Notes: generated by a model from the sequence alone, not told the origin. 64,000 nucleotides of DNA from Pseudomonas sp. ok272 (GCF_900109995.1 NZ_FOCB01000012.1:62001-126000); one strand, 5' to 3'; shown: positions 52,345-61,258, counted from the first letter of the stretch. Program-made: numbers and translations.

Positions 52345-54147
52345 ATGATGCGCTGGTTGCGCAGCTCCCTGCCCGCTCGCGCCGGGCTGGCGGTGATCCT
52401 CATCGCCATACTCGCCCTCGCCAGTTCGTTGAGCGCCGGATTGATCGCCTGGTTCAGCCAGGGCGATGCCGCCGCTATCAACACCGCCGGCTCGGTACGG
52501 ATGGAGACTTACCACCTGAGCTGGAAACTGGTCGCCGGCGCCCCCCGCGAAGAAATCGCCGCCATCACCGACAGCCTTCAAACTCGCCTCAATAGCCAGT
52601 CCCTCAAAGCGGTGCTGGAAGACGGCCCGTCCACTGATCTGCAAATCAGCTATGGGCAAATCCAGCAACGCTGGAACGAGGATTTGTACCCGGCACTTGA
52701 ACGCGGCGATGCCGATGCTTTTCAGCTGCAGGCCCGTCCGTTCGTTGAACAAATTAACCAGTTCGTCAACCTGTTGCAGCGCCAAAGCGAACAGAAGCAA
52801 GGTTGGCAACAGCTGATCCAGGGTCTGGCCCTGTTCACCACGATGATCGTCCTGCTGCTGGGGCTCTACGAGCTGCAGTACGGCGTCGTCACGCCGTTGC
52901 AAGAGTTGGTGGCCGCCACCCAGCGCTTTCGTCGCGGTGAGTTTCAAGTGCGGGTCAACCATCAGTCCCAGGACGAACTGGGCCAGTTGGCCACCAGTTT
53001 CAACGCCATGGCCGAGACGATCGAACAGTCCCATCGCACGCTTGAAAGCCAGGTCCAGCAAAAAACCCTCAACCTGCAACAGGCCAACGCGGCCCTGGAG
53101 TTGCTCTATCAAAGCAGCCGGAGCCTGGCCACGCGCCTGGCCAATGCCGAGGGCCTGGATGATTTGATCCGGCGCTTCCAGCAACGCCTGCCGGGCTTAC
53201 GCCTGTCGCTATGCCTGCAAGGCCAATTGCAGGCTCCGGCCCAACAGTTGCTCGCCCTGCACGGTGCGAGCAGCCGGGAAGTCTGCGCCAGCAGCGATTG
53301 CGCGACCTGCCAGAAACACCACACGGCCAGCCCGCAAGCGTTCAGCATCAGCAACCAGGGCAATGAATTGGGTGAGCTCAAGGCGCACTTTGTCGACGGG
53401 CATCCCGCGCAAGCCTGGGAAACCCAACTGATCCAGGCCCTGGCCAACCTGATTGGCACCTCGCTGTCGCTCAAGCGCCAACGGGAACAGGACCATCGCC
53501 TGCTGCTGCTCGAAGAGCGCACGATCATCGCCCGCGAACTGCACGATTCTCTGGCGCAGGCCTTGTCCTATATGAAGCTGCAAGTCAGCCGCATGCAGAC
53601 ACTGATGCGCCGTGGCGAGCCGGTCGAAACCCTGGAAGGCGTGACCGCCGAATTGCGCGAGGGGCTGAACAATGCCTACCGCCAACTACGCGAACTGCTG
53701 ACCACGTTCCGCTTGCAGATTCACGACGCGGGCCTGGCGCAGGAACTCAAGGACACCGCCGAGGAGTTCTCCCGGCGCGGCGAGTTTCAGGTGCACCTGC
53801 ACGTCGACGCGCTGGCCTTTCAGCTCTCGGCGAGCGAGCAAATCCACATTTTGCAGATCACCCGCGAGGCGCTGTCCAACTGCCTGCGCCATGCCCATGC
53901 CCAAAACGCCTGGCTGGAACTGCGCCAGGACGGCGAAACCGTCAGGCTCTCGGTCGAAGACGATGGGTGTGGCTTCAACGGCAACGTCGATCAGCGCGAA
54001 CACCACGGCCTGAACATCATGGATGAGCGGGCCCGCAGCTTGCGCGGCCAGCTACAGATTTTTTCCAGTGAACCGCAAGGCACCCTCGTCCAGCTGGAAT
54101 TCCACCCGGAGTTTCTCGGGCAGAAAACAAAAGGTAGCGTCACATGA
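52345..54147 (+). CDS. narX: Nitrate/nitrite sensor kinase NarX
   Basis: A 600-residue membrane kinase sensing nitrate. It has a first helix (about 12-33), the periplasmic P-box AINTAGSVRMETYHLSWKL, a second helix (about 160-180), HAMP, a cysteine-containing central module (CASSDCATCQKH), and a HisKA_3 domain with His400 in ARELHDSLAQALSYMK. The C terminus is the HATPase with HHGLNIMDERA. ATG 52345 follows AGGA. narL overlaps its stop (ATGA). Confidence 0.93.
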   Translation: MMRWLRSSLPARAGLAVILIAILALASSLSAGLIAWFSQGDAAAINTAGSVRMETYHLSWKLVAGAPREEIAAITDSLQTRLNSQSLKAVLEDGPSTDLQISYGQIQQRWNEDLYPALERGDADAFQLQARPFVEQINQFVNLLQRQSEQKQGWQQLIQGLALFTTMIVLLLGLYELQYGVVTPLQELVAATQRFRRGEFQVRVNHQSQDELGQLATSFNAMAETIEQSHRTLESQVQQKTLNLQQANAALELLYQSSRSLATRLANAEGLDDLIRRFQQRLPGLRLSLCLQGQLQAPAQQLLALHGASSREVCASSDCATCQKHHTASPQAFSISNQGNELGELKAHFVDGHPAQAWETQLIQALANLIGTSLSLKRQREQDHRLLLLEERTIIARELHDSLAQALSYMKLQVSRMQTLMRRGEPVETLEGVTAELREGLNNAYRQLRELLTTFRLQIHDAGLAQELKDTAEEFSRRGEFQVHLHVDALAFQLSASEQIHILQITREALSNCLRHAHAQNAWLELRQDGETVRLSVEDDGCGFNGNVDQREHHGLNIMDERARSLRGQLQIFSSEPQGTLVQLEFHPEFLGQKTKGSVT

Positions 54148-54791
54148 ACCCGTCCCCACGACATAAAATCCTGCTGGTCGACGATCATCCAATGATGCGT
54201 CGCGGCATCCGCCAGATGCTCGAACTCGAAGATGATTTCCTGATTGTCGGCGAAGCCAATCATGGCGAAGAAGCGCTTACCCTGATCGAGCCGCTGCAAC
54301 CAGACCTGGTGTTGCTCGACAACAACATGCCGCAGATGAATGGCATTGAAACCCTGCGCCGGTTACGGGCCATGCACTACACCGGCAAGGTGCTGCTGTT
54401 TACCGTGTCGGATGCCGAAGACGACATTCGCGATGCCCTGCGCCTGGATGCCGACGGTTATCTGCTAAAGGACATGGAGCCCGAACTGCTGATCCAGTAC
54501 ATCCGCGATGCCCTGAACGGCGCTTTGGTCATCAGCCCTGGCCTGACGCAAGTCATGGCCCAGGCGCTGCGCTCGCCGCCGCGTCAAGCGGTGGTGGAAC
54601 TGACCGAGCGCGAACGCCAAGTATTGAAAACCATCGCCAGCGGCTTCAGCAACAAGGTCATCGGGCACAAGCTGGGCATCACTGAAGGCACGGTCAAGGT
54701 TCACGTCAAGAACCTGCTGCACAAACTGGGTTTGCGTTCACGGGTCGAAGCGGCTGTGTGGGCCATGGAGCATCTGCGCAGTGCGGGCTAA
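54144..54791 (+). CDS. narL: Nitrate/nitrite response regulator NarL
   Basis: A 215-residue response regulator with receiver Asp59 in VLLDNNMPQMNG and a LuxR-type helix-turn-helix (LTERERQVLKTIASGFSNKV, then GTVKVHVKNLLHKLGL). It activates nitrate genes when phosphorylated by NarX. Likely targets here are narK1, narX, dnr and moaB, from the shared 7-2-7 sites. dnr follows 86 bases downstream. Confidence 0.95.
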   Translation: MNPSPRHKILLVDDHPMMRRGIRQMLELEDDFLIVGEANHGEEALTLIEPLQPDLVLLDNNMPQMNGIETLRRLRAMHYTGKVLLFTVSDAEDDIRDALRLDADGYLLKDMEPELLIQYIRDALNGALVISPGLTQVMAQALRSPPRQAVVELTERERQVLKTIASGFSNKVIGHKLGITEGTVKVHVKNLLHKLGLRSRVEAAVWAMEHLRSAG

Positions 54792-54797
54792 GGGGTA

Positions 54798-54813
54798 TGC
54801 CTCGTTGGAGGTA
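54798..54813 (+). promoter_or_regulatory. NarL-like 7-2-7 site upstream of dnr
   Basis: TGCCTCG-TT-GGAGGTA has one perfect-looking TACCTCC arm (other strand) and a diverged partner. It lies about 72 bases before the dnr ATG. I see no full ANR/DNR box in front of dnr, so NarL may be the main input. Confidence 0.6.
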
Positions 54814-54877
54814 GGCCGGTAGAGACATAGGTCAATTGCTCTGGACTCTCTACTATGAGCGTCAGCGGAGGTACGCC

Positions 54878-55552
54878 ATGCTGACCCACCCTTCCATCGT
54901 TTTAACGCTGCGTCGTCATCATCTGTTCAACCAACTGCCGGAGAAAGTCTTCGAGGAAGTCTGTGGCCTGGCCATGCTCAAACGCCTGTCGTGCCACAGC
55001 ACGCTGATGCACCAGGGCGATCCGGCCAAGCGCTTTTTCCTGCTGGTCAGCGGCCAGATCAAGCTGTACCGCCTCACCGGCGAAGGCCAGGAAAACCTGG
55101 TGGAAATCATCCAGCCCGGCCAAACCTTCGCCGAAGCCTTGCTCTTCAGCCAGACCCAGACTTACCCAGTCAGCGGCACCGCCCTCAAGGACAGCGTGCT
55201 GGTCAGTATCGAGGGCCACCATTACCGCAACGCCCTGGAGGACCAGCCGAAAGTCTGCCTGGCGATCCTGGCGAGCATGAGCGTTCATCTGCACTTGCGC
55301 CTGCGGGACATCGACACCTTGACCATGGCGAGCGCGAGCCGTCGGGTGATCAATTTTCTGTTGCAGGAACGCAACCCGGTCACCGGCCTGATTGTCTTGC
55401 AGGTGTCCAAACGCCTGGTGGCGTCGAAGCTGGGGATTCAACCGGAAACCTTTTCGCGGATTTTGCATCGACTGGTGGAGTGCGGCCTGATCGAGATGGA
55501 ACGACGCAACATCAATATCCTCGTGGAAAAAGACCTGGCCGACTTCCAATAG
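54878..55552 (+). CDS. dnr: Crp/Fnr-family nitric oxide regulator DNR
   Basis: A 224-residue regulator: cyclic-nucleotide-type sensory domain (about 20-130), dimer helix, and C-terminal HTH with SKRLVASKLGIQPETFSRIL, whose E..SR contacts recognise TTGAT. It lacks the N-terminal cysteine cluster of FNR/ANR, as expected for DNR, which senses NO via heme. ATG 54878 after GGAGGTACGCC; the frame to 54836 is not supported. Location after narXL is standard. Confidence 0.9.
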   Translation: MLTHPSIVLTLRRHHLFNQLPEKVFEEVCGLAMLKRLSCHSTLMHQGDPAKRFFLLVSGQIKLYRLTGEGQENLVEIIQPGQTFAEALLFSQTQTYPVSGTALKDSVLVSIEGHHYRNALEDQPKVCLAILASMSVHLHLRLRDIDTLTMASASRRVINFLLQERNPVTGLIVLQVSKRLVASKLGIQPETFSRILHRLVECGLIEMERRNINILVEKDLADFQ

Positions 55553-55626
55553 GCGCAATTGACTGCAATCAATGCGCAAAACTGCCGGCCTTGCACACTG
55601 GAGGAGCCCAACCATGGAGAACGTCA

Positions 55627-56025
55627 ATGTCCCCTTCAACCTTGCCTTTGGTTTACTCCTGCTCCGGCTGCTCCAATGTCGCCCAACTGGCCAATAACCT
55701 GGCTGTGCGACTGGACCGCAGCGGCGTGGCGGAAATGTCCTGCATTGTCGGGGTCGGTGGCCATGTGACCGCGCTGGTCAACAAGGCGCACTCGGGACGG
55801 CGGATCTTCGCGCTCGACGGCTGCCCACTGCAATGCGTCGAAAACTGCCTGAAACAGCATGGCCTGCATGCCGATGTGCATCTGATTCTCAGCAATTACG
55901 GGTTGCGCAAACGCTACGGCGAGGACTTCACGCAGGCGCAGAGTGATGAGTTGTTTGAAGGGATCAAACAGTTGATTGCCAGCGATGCCCGCCAGTACGA
56001 AAACCGGCAAGAAACGACAACCTGA
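55627..56025 (+). CDS. DGC-domain putative zinc-binding protein
   Basis: A 132-residue protein from ATG 55627, seven bases after GGAG. YSCSGCSNVAQLANNLAVRL and LDGCPLQCVENCLKQHG contain cysteine pairs of the DGC family (named for its conserved Asp-Gly-Cys). Similar proteins neighbour dnr and ubiUVT in Pseudomonas. It sits 74 bases after dnr on the same strand. A cysteine-based metal or redox role is likely; the reaction is unknown. Confidence 0.85.
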   Translation: MSPSTLPLVYSCSGCSNVAQLANNLAVRLDRSGVAEMSCIVGVGGHVTALVNKAHSGRRIFALDGCPLQCVENCLKQHGLHADVHLILSNYGLRKRYGEDFTQAQSDELFEGIKQLIASDARQYENRQETTT

Positions 56026-56043
56026 AGCACAACAAAAGCCTAA

Positions 56044-56133
56044 TGTGTGGGCTTGCTCGCGAATGCAAACTGACATTCAACATTGATGCTGAATGAACAC
56101 CGCATTCGCGATGCAAACCCGTTCCCACAGGTG
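56044..56133. repeat. Degenerate REP pair downstream of ubiT
   Basis: TGTGGGCTTGCTCGCGAATGC at the left and GCATTCGCGATGCAAACCCG followed by TTCCCACAGG at the right are imperfect inverted REP units; CGCGAATGC and GCATTCGCG pair exactly. It separates the convergent DGC gene and ubiT. Confidence 0.7.
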
Positions 56134-56144
56134 AATTGTGTGAA

Positions 56145-56615
56145 TTAACCCGCCGCCAACCCTTTCCCCGCTCGTTCCAGATTGCGCCACAGCCAGACCG
56201 GTAAGACGTCGGGGTCAAGGCTGTCGATCAGGTTCTTCAGAGCCAGGCCCAGCTCGGTATCACCCTCAATTACCAGGCGCCGGCGAAAAAACAGCGTGTC
56301 CGGATCTTCCTGACGGCTGGCCAGCAGCAGAAACTCCCGCCAGTTGCCGCTGATGGTCACGTGCGCCGTGGCCTGCCTGGCGATCTGCAAACCCTCGCGG
56401 CCCAGGGTCAGGAACCAGGACAGCCCCAGATCCGGAATGCGCAAGCACAGCCAACGCCCCCGCAGCACTTCGAATTCACCGTTGCGCAACGGCACGGCGA
56501 GGCAGCGATTCAGCGCCTGTTGCAACGCCAGTCGTTGCACGGCAAAGGGTACTCGGCGCACCAGCGGCAGCAAGCTGTCGGCCCCTTTCAACAGCCATTT
56601 TTTCCGGTTCAACAC
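56145..56615 (-). CDS. ubiT: SCP2-domain ubiquinone biosynthesis factor UbiT
   Basis: A 156-residue SCP2 lipid-binding protein (RWLCLRIPDLGLSWFLTLGR, then SGNWREFLLLASRQEDPDTLFF), homologous to YhbT. Needed, with UbiU and UbiV, for oxygen-independent ubiquinone synthesis, and thought to hold the lipid intermediates. Starts GTG 56615, overlapping the ubiV stop. Last gene of ubiUVT. Confidence 0.9.
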   Translation of the reverse strand: MLNRKKWLLKGADSLLPLVRRVPFAVQRLALQQALNRCLAVPLRNGEFEVLRGRWLCLRIPDLGLSWFLTLGREGLQIARQATAHVTISGNWREFLLLASRQEDPDTLFFRRRLVIEGDTELGLALKNLIDSLDPDVLPVWLWRNLERAGKGLAAG

Positions 56616-57499
56616 AGGCCGGCCTCCTCGACGCGCAACATACCGGCCTGGCCGTGCCAGTAGCCGTTGCAGCCTTCGACGAACAGCGGCGGTGTCTCGC
56701 CCAGACGAACCCGTTGATAAGCCTCGATCACCTCGGCCATACCTTGCGCACGCGGACTCAGGCGCAGCAGATCGGCACCGCAGGCCACCAGCCCGGAATA
56801 ATCGGCCAGCAGATTGGTCACTTCCGCCGACATCGTTTGGATGCCGTTAAGGGTGAACAACGGCTGCCCTTCCTGACTGGTCAGCGCCAGACCATCCGGG
56901 TAGTTGATGCAGCAGAACTGGCAGTCATCCTTCGGCCGGTTTTCCGCACGGGCGGTAAAGCAGCGGGCGGAATAGGCCAACGGTAAATGCCCGTAGGCGA
57001 AGATTTCCACCTCCGGTACTGGGTGGCCGAGTTCGCGGACCTGCTCGATCACATCGCCAATCAACGCTGCCGAACATTCCACTGGCGGCACCCAACGGGT
57101 CATTCCACAGTTCAGCAATTGCGTCAGCGCATGCCCGTTGTACAAGTTGAGCGCCGGGCCGCCCACGAACGGCAACTTGCGCTCGGCCAGAAACTGCACC
57201 GCGCCCATGTCGTTGGCTTCCACCAGCAATTGGCCGTTGTCGCAGAGCCGGCGCAGGCTGGAGAGTTCGGATGCGGCTTCGATCAGTGTCAGGCTGGAGA
57301 TCACTAATTGAGCCTGGCTGCAGCTCTGCAACTCGCGCCCCAACCCCAGCCATTGATCCAATGAAAAGGCCCGACGTTTCGAACACACGGTTTCCCCTAG
57401 GTAAATCACATCCAGGGGCAAGGCCGACATTTCGGCATAAAAGTGACTGAGTTGCGCTTTGTCCCAATAGAACAGGACCGGCCCAAGACTGAGCTTCAT
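56609..57499 (-). CDS. ubiV: Oxygen-independent ubiquinone hydroxylase component UbiV
   Basis: A 296-residue peptidase-U32-like protein. Four cysteines CFTARAENRPKDDCQFCCINYP (positions about 179-196) bind the [4Fe-4S] cluster known for UbiV. Starts MKLSLGPVLFYW at 57499; the longer frame upstream lies in ubiU. It follows ubiU after 10 bases and overlaps ubiT, so the three are coupled. Confidence 0.93.
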   Translation of the reverse strand: MKLSLGPVLFYWDKAQLSHFYAEMSALPLDVIYLGETVCSKRRAFSLDQWLGLGRELQSCSQAQLVISSLTLIEAASELSSLRRLCDNGQLLVEANDMGAVQFLAERKLPFVGGPALNLYNGHALTQLLNCGMTRWVPPVECSAALIGDVIEQVRELGHPVPEVEIFAYGHLPLAYSARCFTARAENRPKDDCQFCCINYPDGLALTSQEGQPLFTLNGIQTMSAEVTNLLADYSGLVACGADLLRLSPRAQGMAEVIEAYQRVRLGETPPLFVEGCNGYWHGQAGMLRVEEAGLC

Positions 57500-57509
57500 G
57501 TTCTGCCCC

Positions 57510-58505
57510 TCATTGCCATGATCGATGATAAGCACCCAGGGTGGTCTGGCTGCCTTCGGACAAGCCGGCCAGCACCTGCCGCCATTCCTCCTTAACCCGA
57601 AAACTGCCCGGCGAACCACGGTGGGCATCCAGCGCCGCCCGCCAGACGCGGGTGACTTGCTCGACATAAGCCGGGCTGCGTTGACGGCCTTCGATCTTGA
57701 CCGCTTCGACGCCGATGGCGGTCAATTCCGGGAGCAAGTCGAGGGTGTCGAGGCTGGTGGGCTCTTCCAGCGCATGAAATCGTTTGCCGCCGACCAGGAA
57801 CCGCCCCTTGCATAACGTCGGATAACCGGCCGGCTCATCCGGGGTGTAGCGGTCGATCAGCACTTCGCTGAGTCGCGCGTTCAAGCCTTGGGCGTCCTCA
57901 CTCCAACGCACTGCCTTGGCCGGCGAACAAACGCCGCACAGGTTCGGCGACTCGCCGGTGATGTAGGAGGACAAGTGGCAACGCCCTTCGGCCATGATGC
58001 ACAAGCTGCCAAAGCCAAATACCTCGATGGGTACCGGGCTGTTCGCGGCGACCTGGCGCACCTGCGCCAGCGACAACACCCGTGGCAACACGGCGCGTCG
58101 AATGCCGTAGCGCTGAGCATAAAACGCCAGCGCCGCAGCATGGGTTGCCGAGCCCTGAACCGACAGGTGCAAGGCCAATTGCGGATGGCGCTGGCTGGCA
58201 TAGTTGAGCACACCGGGGTCGGCGGCGATCAGCGCATCCACGCCGAAATCGGCGGCCCGGTCTACCGCCCGTTGCCAGCGTTCCCAGCCCTTGGGTTGCG
58301 GGTAGGTGTTGACCGCGACGTAGAGTTTGCGTTGATGCTGGCGGATGTGAGCGACCGCAGCGTCGAACTGCTTGTCGTCCATGTTTAGGCCCGCAAAATG
58401 CCGGGCGTTGGTGTCATCTCGAAAACCGACATAGACGGCATCCGCGCCTTGGCGCACCGCCGCTTTTAGCGCAGGCAGATTCCCTGCCGGACAGACCAGT
58501 TGCAT
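57510..58505 (-). CDS. ubiU: Oxygen-independent ubiquinone hydroxylase component UbiU
   Basis: A 331-residue peptidase-U32-family partner of UbiV; together they hydroxylate the ubiquinone ring from prephenate without O2. Cluster cysteines are in CIMAEGRCHLSSYITGESPN followed by LCGVC. Begins MQLVCPAGNLPALK at 58505. First gene of ubiUVT; an ANR/DNR box is about 110 bases upstream. Confidence 0.94.
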   Translation of the reverse strand: MQLVCPAGNLPALKAAVRQGADAVYVGFRDDTNARHFAGLNMDDKQFDAAVAHIRQHQRKLYVAVNTYPQPKGWERWQRAVDRAADFGVDALIAADPGVLNYASQRHPQLALHLSVQGSATHAAALAFYAQRYGIRRAVLPRVLSLAQVRQVAANSPVPIEVFGFGSLCIMAEGRCHLSSYITGESPNLCGVCSPAKAVRWSEDAQGLNARLSEVLIDRYTPDEPAGYPTLCKGRFLVGGKRFHALEEPTSLDTLDLLPELTAIGVEAVKIEGRQRSPAYVEQVTRVWRAALDAHRGSPGSFRVKEEWRQVLAGLSEGSQTTLGAYHRSWQ

Positions 58506-58588
58506 GGGTAATCCTCATGAGAAAACGCGTCTCGACCCTCCTCGCAGGCCTGGGGTACCCCCTAGCCAGGATCGAAAAATGCGCTGCC

Positions 58589-58629
58589 AGTCTAGCGAGA
58601 CCGGCAGGCAGGGCCTTGACGACAATCAA
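58589..58629 (-). promoter_or_regulatory. ANR/DNR-dependent promoter of ubiU
   Basis: TTGAC-GACA-ATCAA at 58616-58629 is an FNR-type site with one change. On the same strand as ubiU, a TAGACT -10 (58589-58594) lies so that the site sits at about -41.5. The expected transcript start is near 58582. Confidence 0.75.
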
Positions 58630-58635
58630 TTGCAA

Positions 58636-59871
58636 TCAATGCATCAGGTCGGCGAAGGACAGGAACATCACGTTGTCGTGTTTGAGCACTTGCTGCTCGC
58701 ACTCGATCACCGCCAGCCCGTCGGCCCAACACGCAGCAGTCAACATCGCCGAGCTTTGCTGAGGGTGCAGTTGCACGCTCAACTGCCCGTCAGCGCCGGG
58801 GGTCAATCGGGCCCGCAGGTACTGGCGGCGTTTGTTGCGTTGCAACCAGTCGAACCCGGCCGGCACGGCCAACGGCACCGGCATCACATCAGTGGCGCCC
58901 TGCGCCCGCAGCAGGAACGGCCGCACGACCACCAACGCGGTAATCAGCGCCGCCGAGGGATTGCCCGGCATGCCGATCCAGGGTTTGCCAGCGACGTCGC
59001 CAAAGGCCAGGGGTTTACCCGGCTGAATGGCCAGCCGCCATAAGTCCAGACTGCCCAGTTCCTCGATTGCCTGCTTGAGGTGGTCTTCCTCACCGACCGA
59101 GACGCCACCGGAACTCAGCAGCAAATCGCACTCCGAAGAAGCCAGGCTCAGGGCATGGCGGCTGGCGGCCAACTCATCCGCCATGACGCCGTAGTCGTGC
59201 ACCTCAGCGCCCCAGCCGCGTAACAACGCGGCCAGGCAATAGCGATTGCTGTTGTAAATCTGCCCGCGCGCCAAGGCATCGCCCGGCTCACGCAGCTCAT
59301 TGCCGCTGCTGAGCAGACACACCTGCAACGGTCGATAAACCGCGACCCGCGCCACGCCGGCACCCGCCAGCAATCCCAGTTCTTGTGCACGCAGGCGTTT
59401 GCCGGCCTTGAGCAACAGATCCCCACGGCGCACTTCTTCACCTTCCTGACGCACGTGATCGCCCGTGTTCACCGGTGGCAACCAGACGCGTTCGCCTTCG
59501 ATCCGGCAGTGCTCTTGCGGCACCACCGTATCGGAACCGGCCGGCAATGGCGCACCGGTAAAAATCTGCACCGCGTGCTGCGCGAGCAAAGGTGAACAGG
59601 CCGCGTCACCCGCCGCTATTCGCCCACCCACCGGCAAATACCCCCCCTCGGATGGCAGGTCAGCCGCCCGCAGGGCATAACCGTCCATGGCGCTGTTGTC
59701 CCAGGCCGGTAGATTCACCAGGGAATGGATGTCCGTCGCCAGTACCCGGCCCAAAGCCTGCTCCAGAATGATCATTTGCGCCAGCGGGGGCGGCGGCGCC
59801 TGATCAAGCAGACGGTGGATCGCCTCGTCCACCGGGATCAGGTGACCAAGGTCGCACACTCGAGCGGTCAT
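58636..59871 (-). CDS. moeA: Molybdopterin molybdenumtransferase MoeA
   Basis: A 411-residue enzyme that inserts molybdate into adenylylated molybdopterin. PAWDNSAMDGYALRAADL and GAPLPAGSDTVVPQEH are typical of the N-terminal half. SSGNELREPG, LLSSGGVSVGEEDHLK and GMPGNPSAALI mark the MoaB-like catalytic domain. Starts ATG 59871, overlapping the moaB stop. Confidence 0.95.
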   Translation of the reverse strand: MTARVCDLGHLIPVDEAIHRLLDQAPPPPLAQMIILEQALGRVLATDIHSLVNLPAWDNSAMDGYALRAADLPSEGGYLPVGGRIAAGDAACSPLLAQHAVQIFTGAPLPAGSDTVVPQEHCRIEGERVWLPPVNTGDHVRQEGEEVRRGDLLLKAGKRLRAQELGLLAGAGVARVAVYRPLQVCLLSSGNELREPGDALARGQIYNSNRYCLAALLRGWGAEVHDYGVMADELAASRHALSLASSECDLLLSSGGVSVGEEDHLKQAIEELGSLDLWRLAIQPGKPLAFGDVAGKPWIGMPGNPSAALITALVVVRPFLLRAQGATDVMPVPLAVPAGFDWLQRNKRRQYLRARLTPGADGQLSVQLHPQQSSAMLTAACWADGLAVIECEQQVLKHDNVMFLSFADLMH

Positions 59872-60422
59872 GAGCGTGTCTCGCAGGCGTCGATGCCCTG
59901 CAGCGATTGCGACTTCAAATGCGGGGCGAAATTGCACGGGCCGGTGCGACTGTCCAGTTGCTCCAGCAGGATCATGTTCCAGGCGGTTCGGCAGGCACCC
60001 GGCGAACCCGGGACGCAACACACCAGCACGCCGTTGCTCATCCCGGCCAATGCCCGGGACTGCAAGCTGGACATGCCGATTTCCGCCAGGGACACCTGCC
60101 GGAACAGTTCACCGAAGCCTTCAACGTGTTTGTCGAGTAACGGCAAGACCGCTTGTGGCGTGTTATCCCGTGCGGTGAAACCGGTGCCGCCGGTCATGAG
60201 TATCACTTGTACCTTGGGGTCGGCGATCCACCGGGAAACGATGGCGCGGATCTGATAAATATCGTCCTTGACCAGCGCCCGGTCGATCAACACATGCCCG
60301 GCGGTTTGCAGCAAATCAGTCAGGGTCTGCCCTGAAGTATCGGTGTCAAAGGTGCGTGTATCGGTGATGGTCAGCACGGCGATGTTCAGGGGGACAAACG
60401 TGCGTTGCGTCAAATGGGCCAT
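59868..60422 (-). CDS. moaB: Molybdenum cofactor biosynthesis protein MoaB
   Basis: A 184-residue MoaB/MogA-fold protein (AVLTITDTRTFDTDTSGQTL, LMTGGTGFTARDNTP, ALPGSPGACRTAW-like ending). It adenylylates or otherwise processes molybdopterin before MoeA acts. Starts ATG 60422 after AAGG; the frame to 60839 is not conserved. Coupled to moeA by ATGA. Upstream are NarL-like sites. Confidence 0.93.
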   Translation of the reverse strand: MAHLTQRTFVPLNIAVLTITDTRTFDTDTSGQTLTDLLQTAGHVLIDRALVKDDIYQIRAIVSRWIADPKVQVILMTGGTGFTARDNTPQAVLPLLDKHVEGFGELFRQVSLAEIGMSSLQSRALAGMSNGVLVCCVPGSPGACRTAWNMILLEQLDSRTGPCNFAPHLKSQSLQGIDACETRS

Positions 60423-60484
60423 ATCCAAGCCTTCCCGTAGATGAGGGTTTGGCCAAGCCTGAACCGGAATCGCGGTCTGGCCTA

Positions 60485-60505
60485 TTCCTCCAACGAGGTA
60501 CCTCC
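60485..60505 (-). promoter_or_regulatory. NarL-like 7-2-7 site upstream of moaB
   Basis: TTCCTCC-AA-CGAGGTA (on + strand) with an additional overlapping TACCTCC at 60499-60505. On the moaB strand it reads TACCTCG-TT-GGAGGAA. It lies about 63 bases before the moaB ATG and shares CCTCGTTGGAGG with the dnr site, in the same orientation relative to the gene. Confidence 0.65.
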
Positions 60506-60522
60506 ACAGGACGAATAAAGGC

Positions 60523-61170
60523 TCAGGGCGCCAGGCGCGCGCGACACCATTCGCCGTTCTGCAAACGGTAATCGAGGCGGTCATGCAAGCGGTCGGCACG
60601 CCCCTGCCAGAACTCCAGTCGCTCGGGGCGCAGACAGTAGCCGCCCCAATGCTCTGGCCTCGGTACGCTTTGGCCAACGAAACGCTTGATGGTGGCGGCC
60701 AACAGCGAATCAAGTGCCGCCCGACTGGCCAGGGGACGGCTCTGCGGTGACACCCAGGCGCCCAGGCGACTAGCCACCGAGCGTGAATCGAAGTACGCAT
60801 CCGAGAGCAGCGGATCGAGCCTGGACACCTGGCCTTCAATACGCACCTGACGCTCCAGCCCCGGCCAGAAAAACGTCATCGCGGCATTCGGGTTGGCGGC
60901 CAGTTGCAGCCCCTTGTCGCTCTGGTAATTGCCGAAAAAGGTAAAACCCTCGTCGCTCAAGCCCTTGAGCAGCAGGACCCGGCAGTGCGGGCGCCCCTCA
61001 CTGTCGACCGTCGACAACATCATGCTGTTGGCCTCGACCGGCGCGCACTCGGTATCCCGTGCCTGCTGCATCCACTGTCGGAACATGGCCAGGGGATCGT
61101 CCAGCGCCGCTTCATCCTGCAAGCCATTAAGGGTGTAGTCGCGGCGCATTTGGGCCAAGGATAGAGGCAT
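60523..61170 (-). CDS. pdxH: Pyridoxamine/pyridoxine 5'-phosphate oxidase
   Basis: A 215-residue FMN enzyme forming PLP. It begins MPLSLAQMRRDYTLNGL at 61170. RVLLLKGLSDEGFTFFGNYQ and ASRLGAWVSPQSRPL are the phosphate-substrate and FMN segments, and the C terminus DRLHDRLDYRLQNGEW is typical. The frame upstream to 61242 is not conserved. Its role is housekeeping; placement between moaB and norR looks incidental. Confidence 0.95.
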   Translation of the reverse strand: MPLSLAQMRRDYTLNGLQDEAALDDPLAMFRQWMQQARDTECAPVEANSMMLSTVDSEGRPHCRVLLLKGLSDEGFTFFGNYQSDKGLQLAANPNAAMTFFWPGLERQVRIEGQVSRLDPLLSDAYFDSRSVASRLGAWVSPQSRPLASRAALDSLLAATIKRFVGQSVPRPEHWGGYCLRPERLEFWQGRADRLHDRLDYRLQNGEWCRARLAP

Positions 61171-61258
61171 GACGGTGATCTCCGGAGGGTTTGGCCCAGT
61201 GTGCGAGCCCCTGAGCAATGCCACCTTGATCACCATCAACATGCCGCGCCGCTCAGGC

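Noticed and set aside
55614..55720. Start at ATG 55614 for the DGC protein
   Set aside because: That ATG is in a different frame; the conserved cysteines are in the frame starting at 55627, whose ribosome site overlaps the first ATG.
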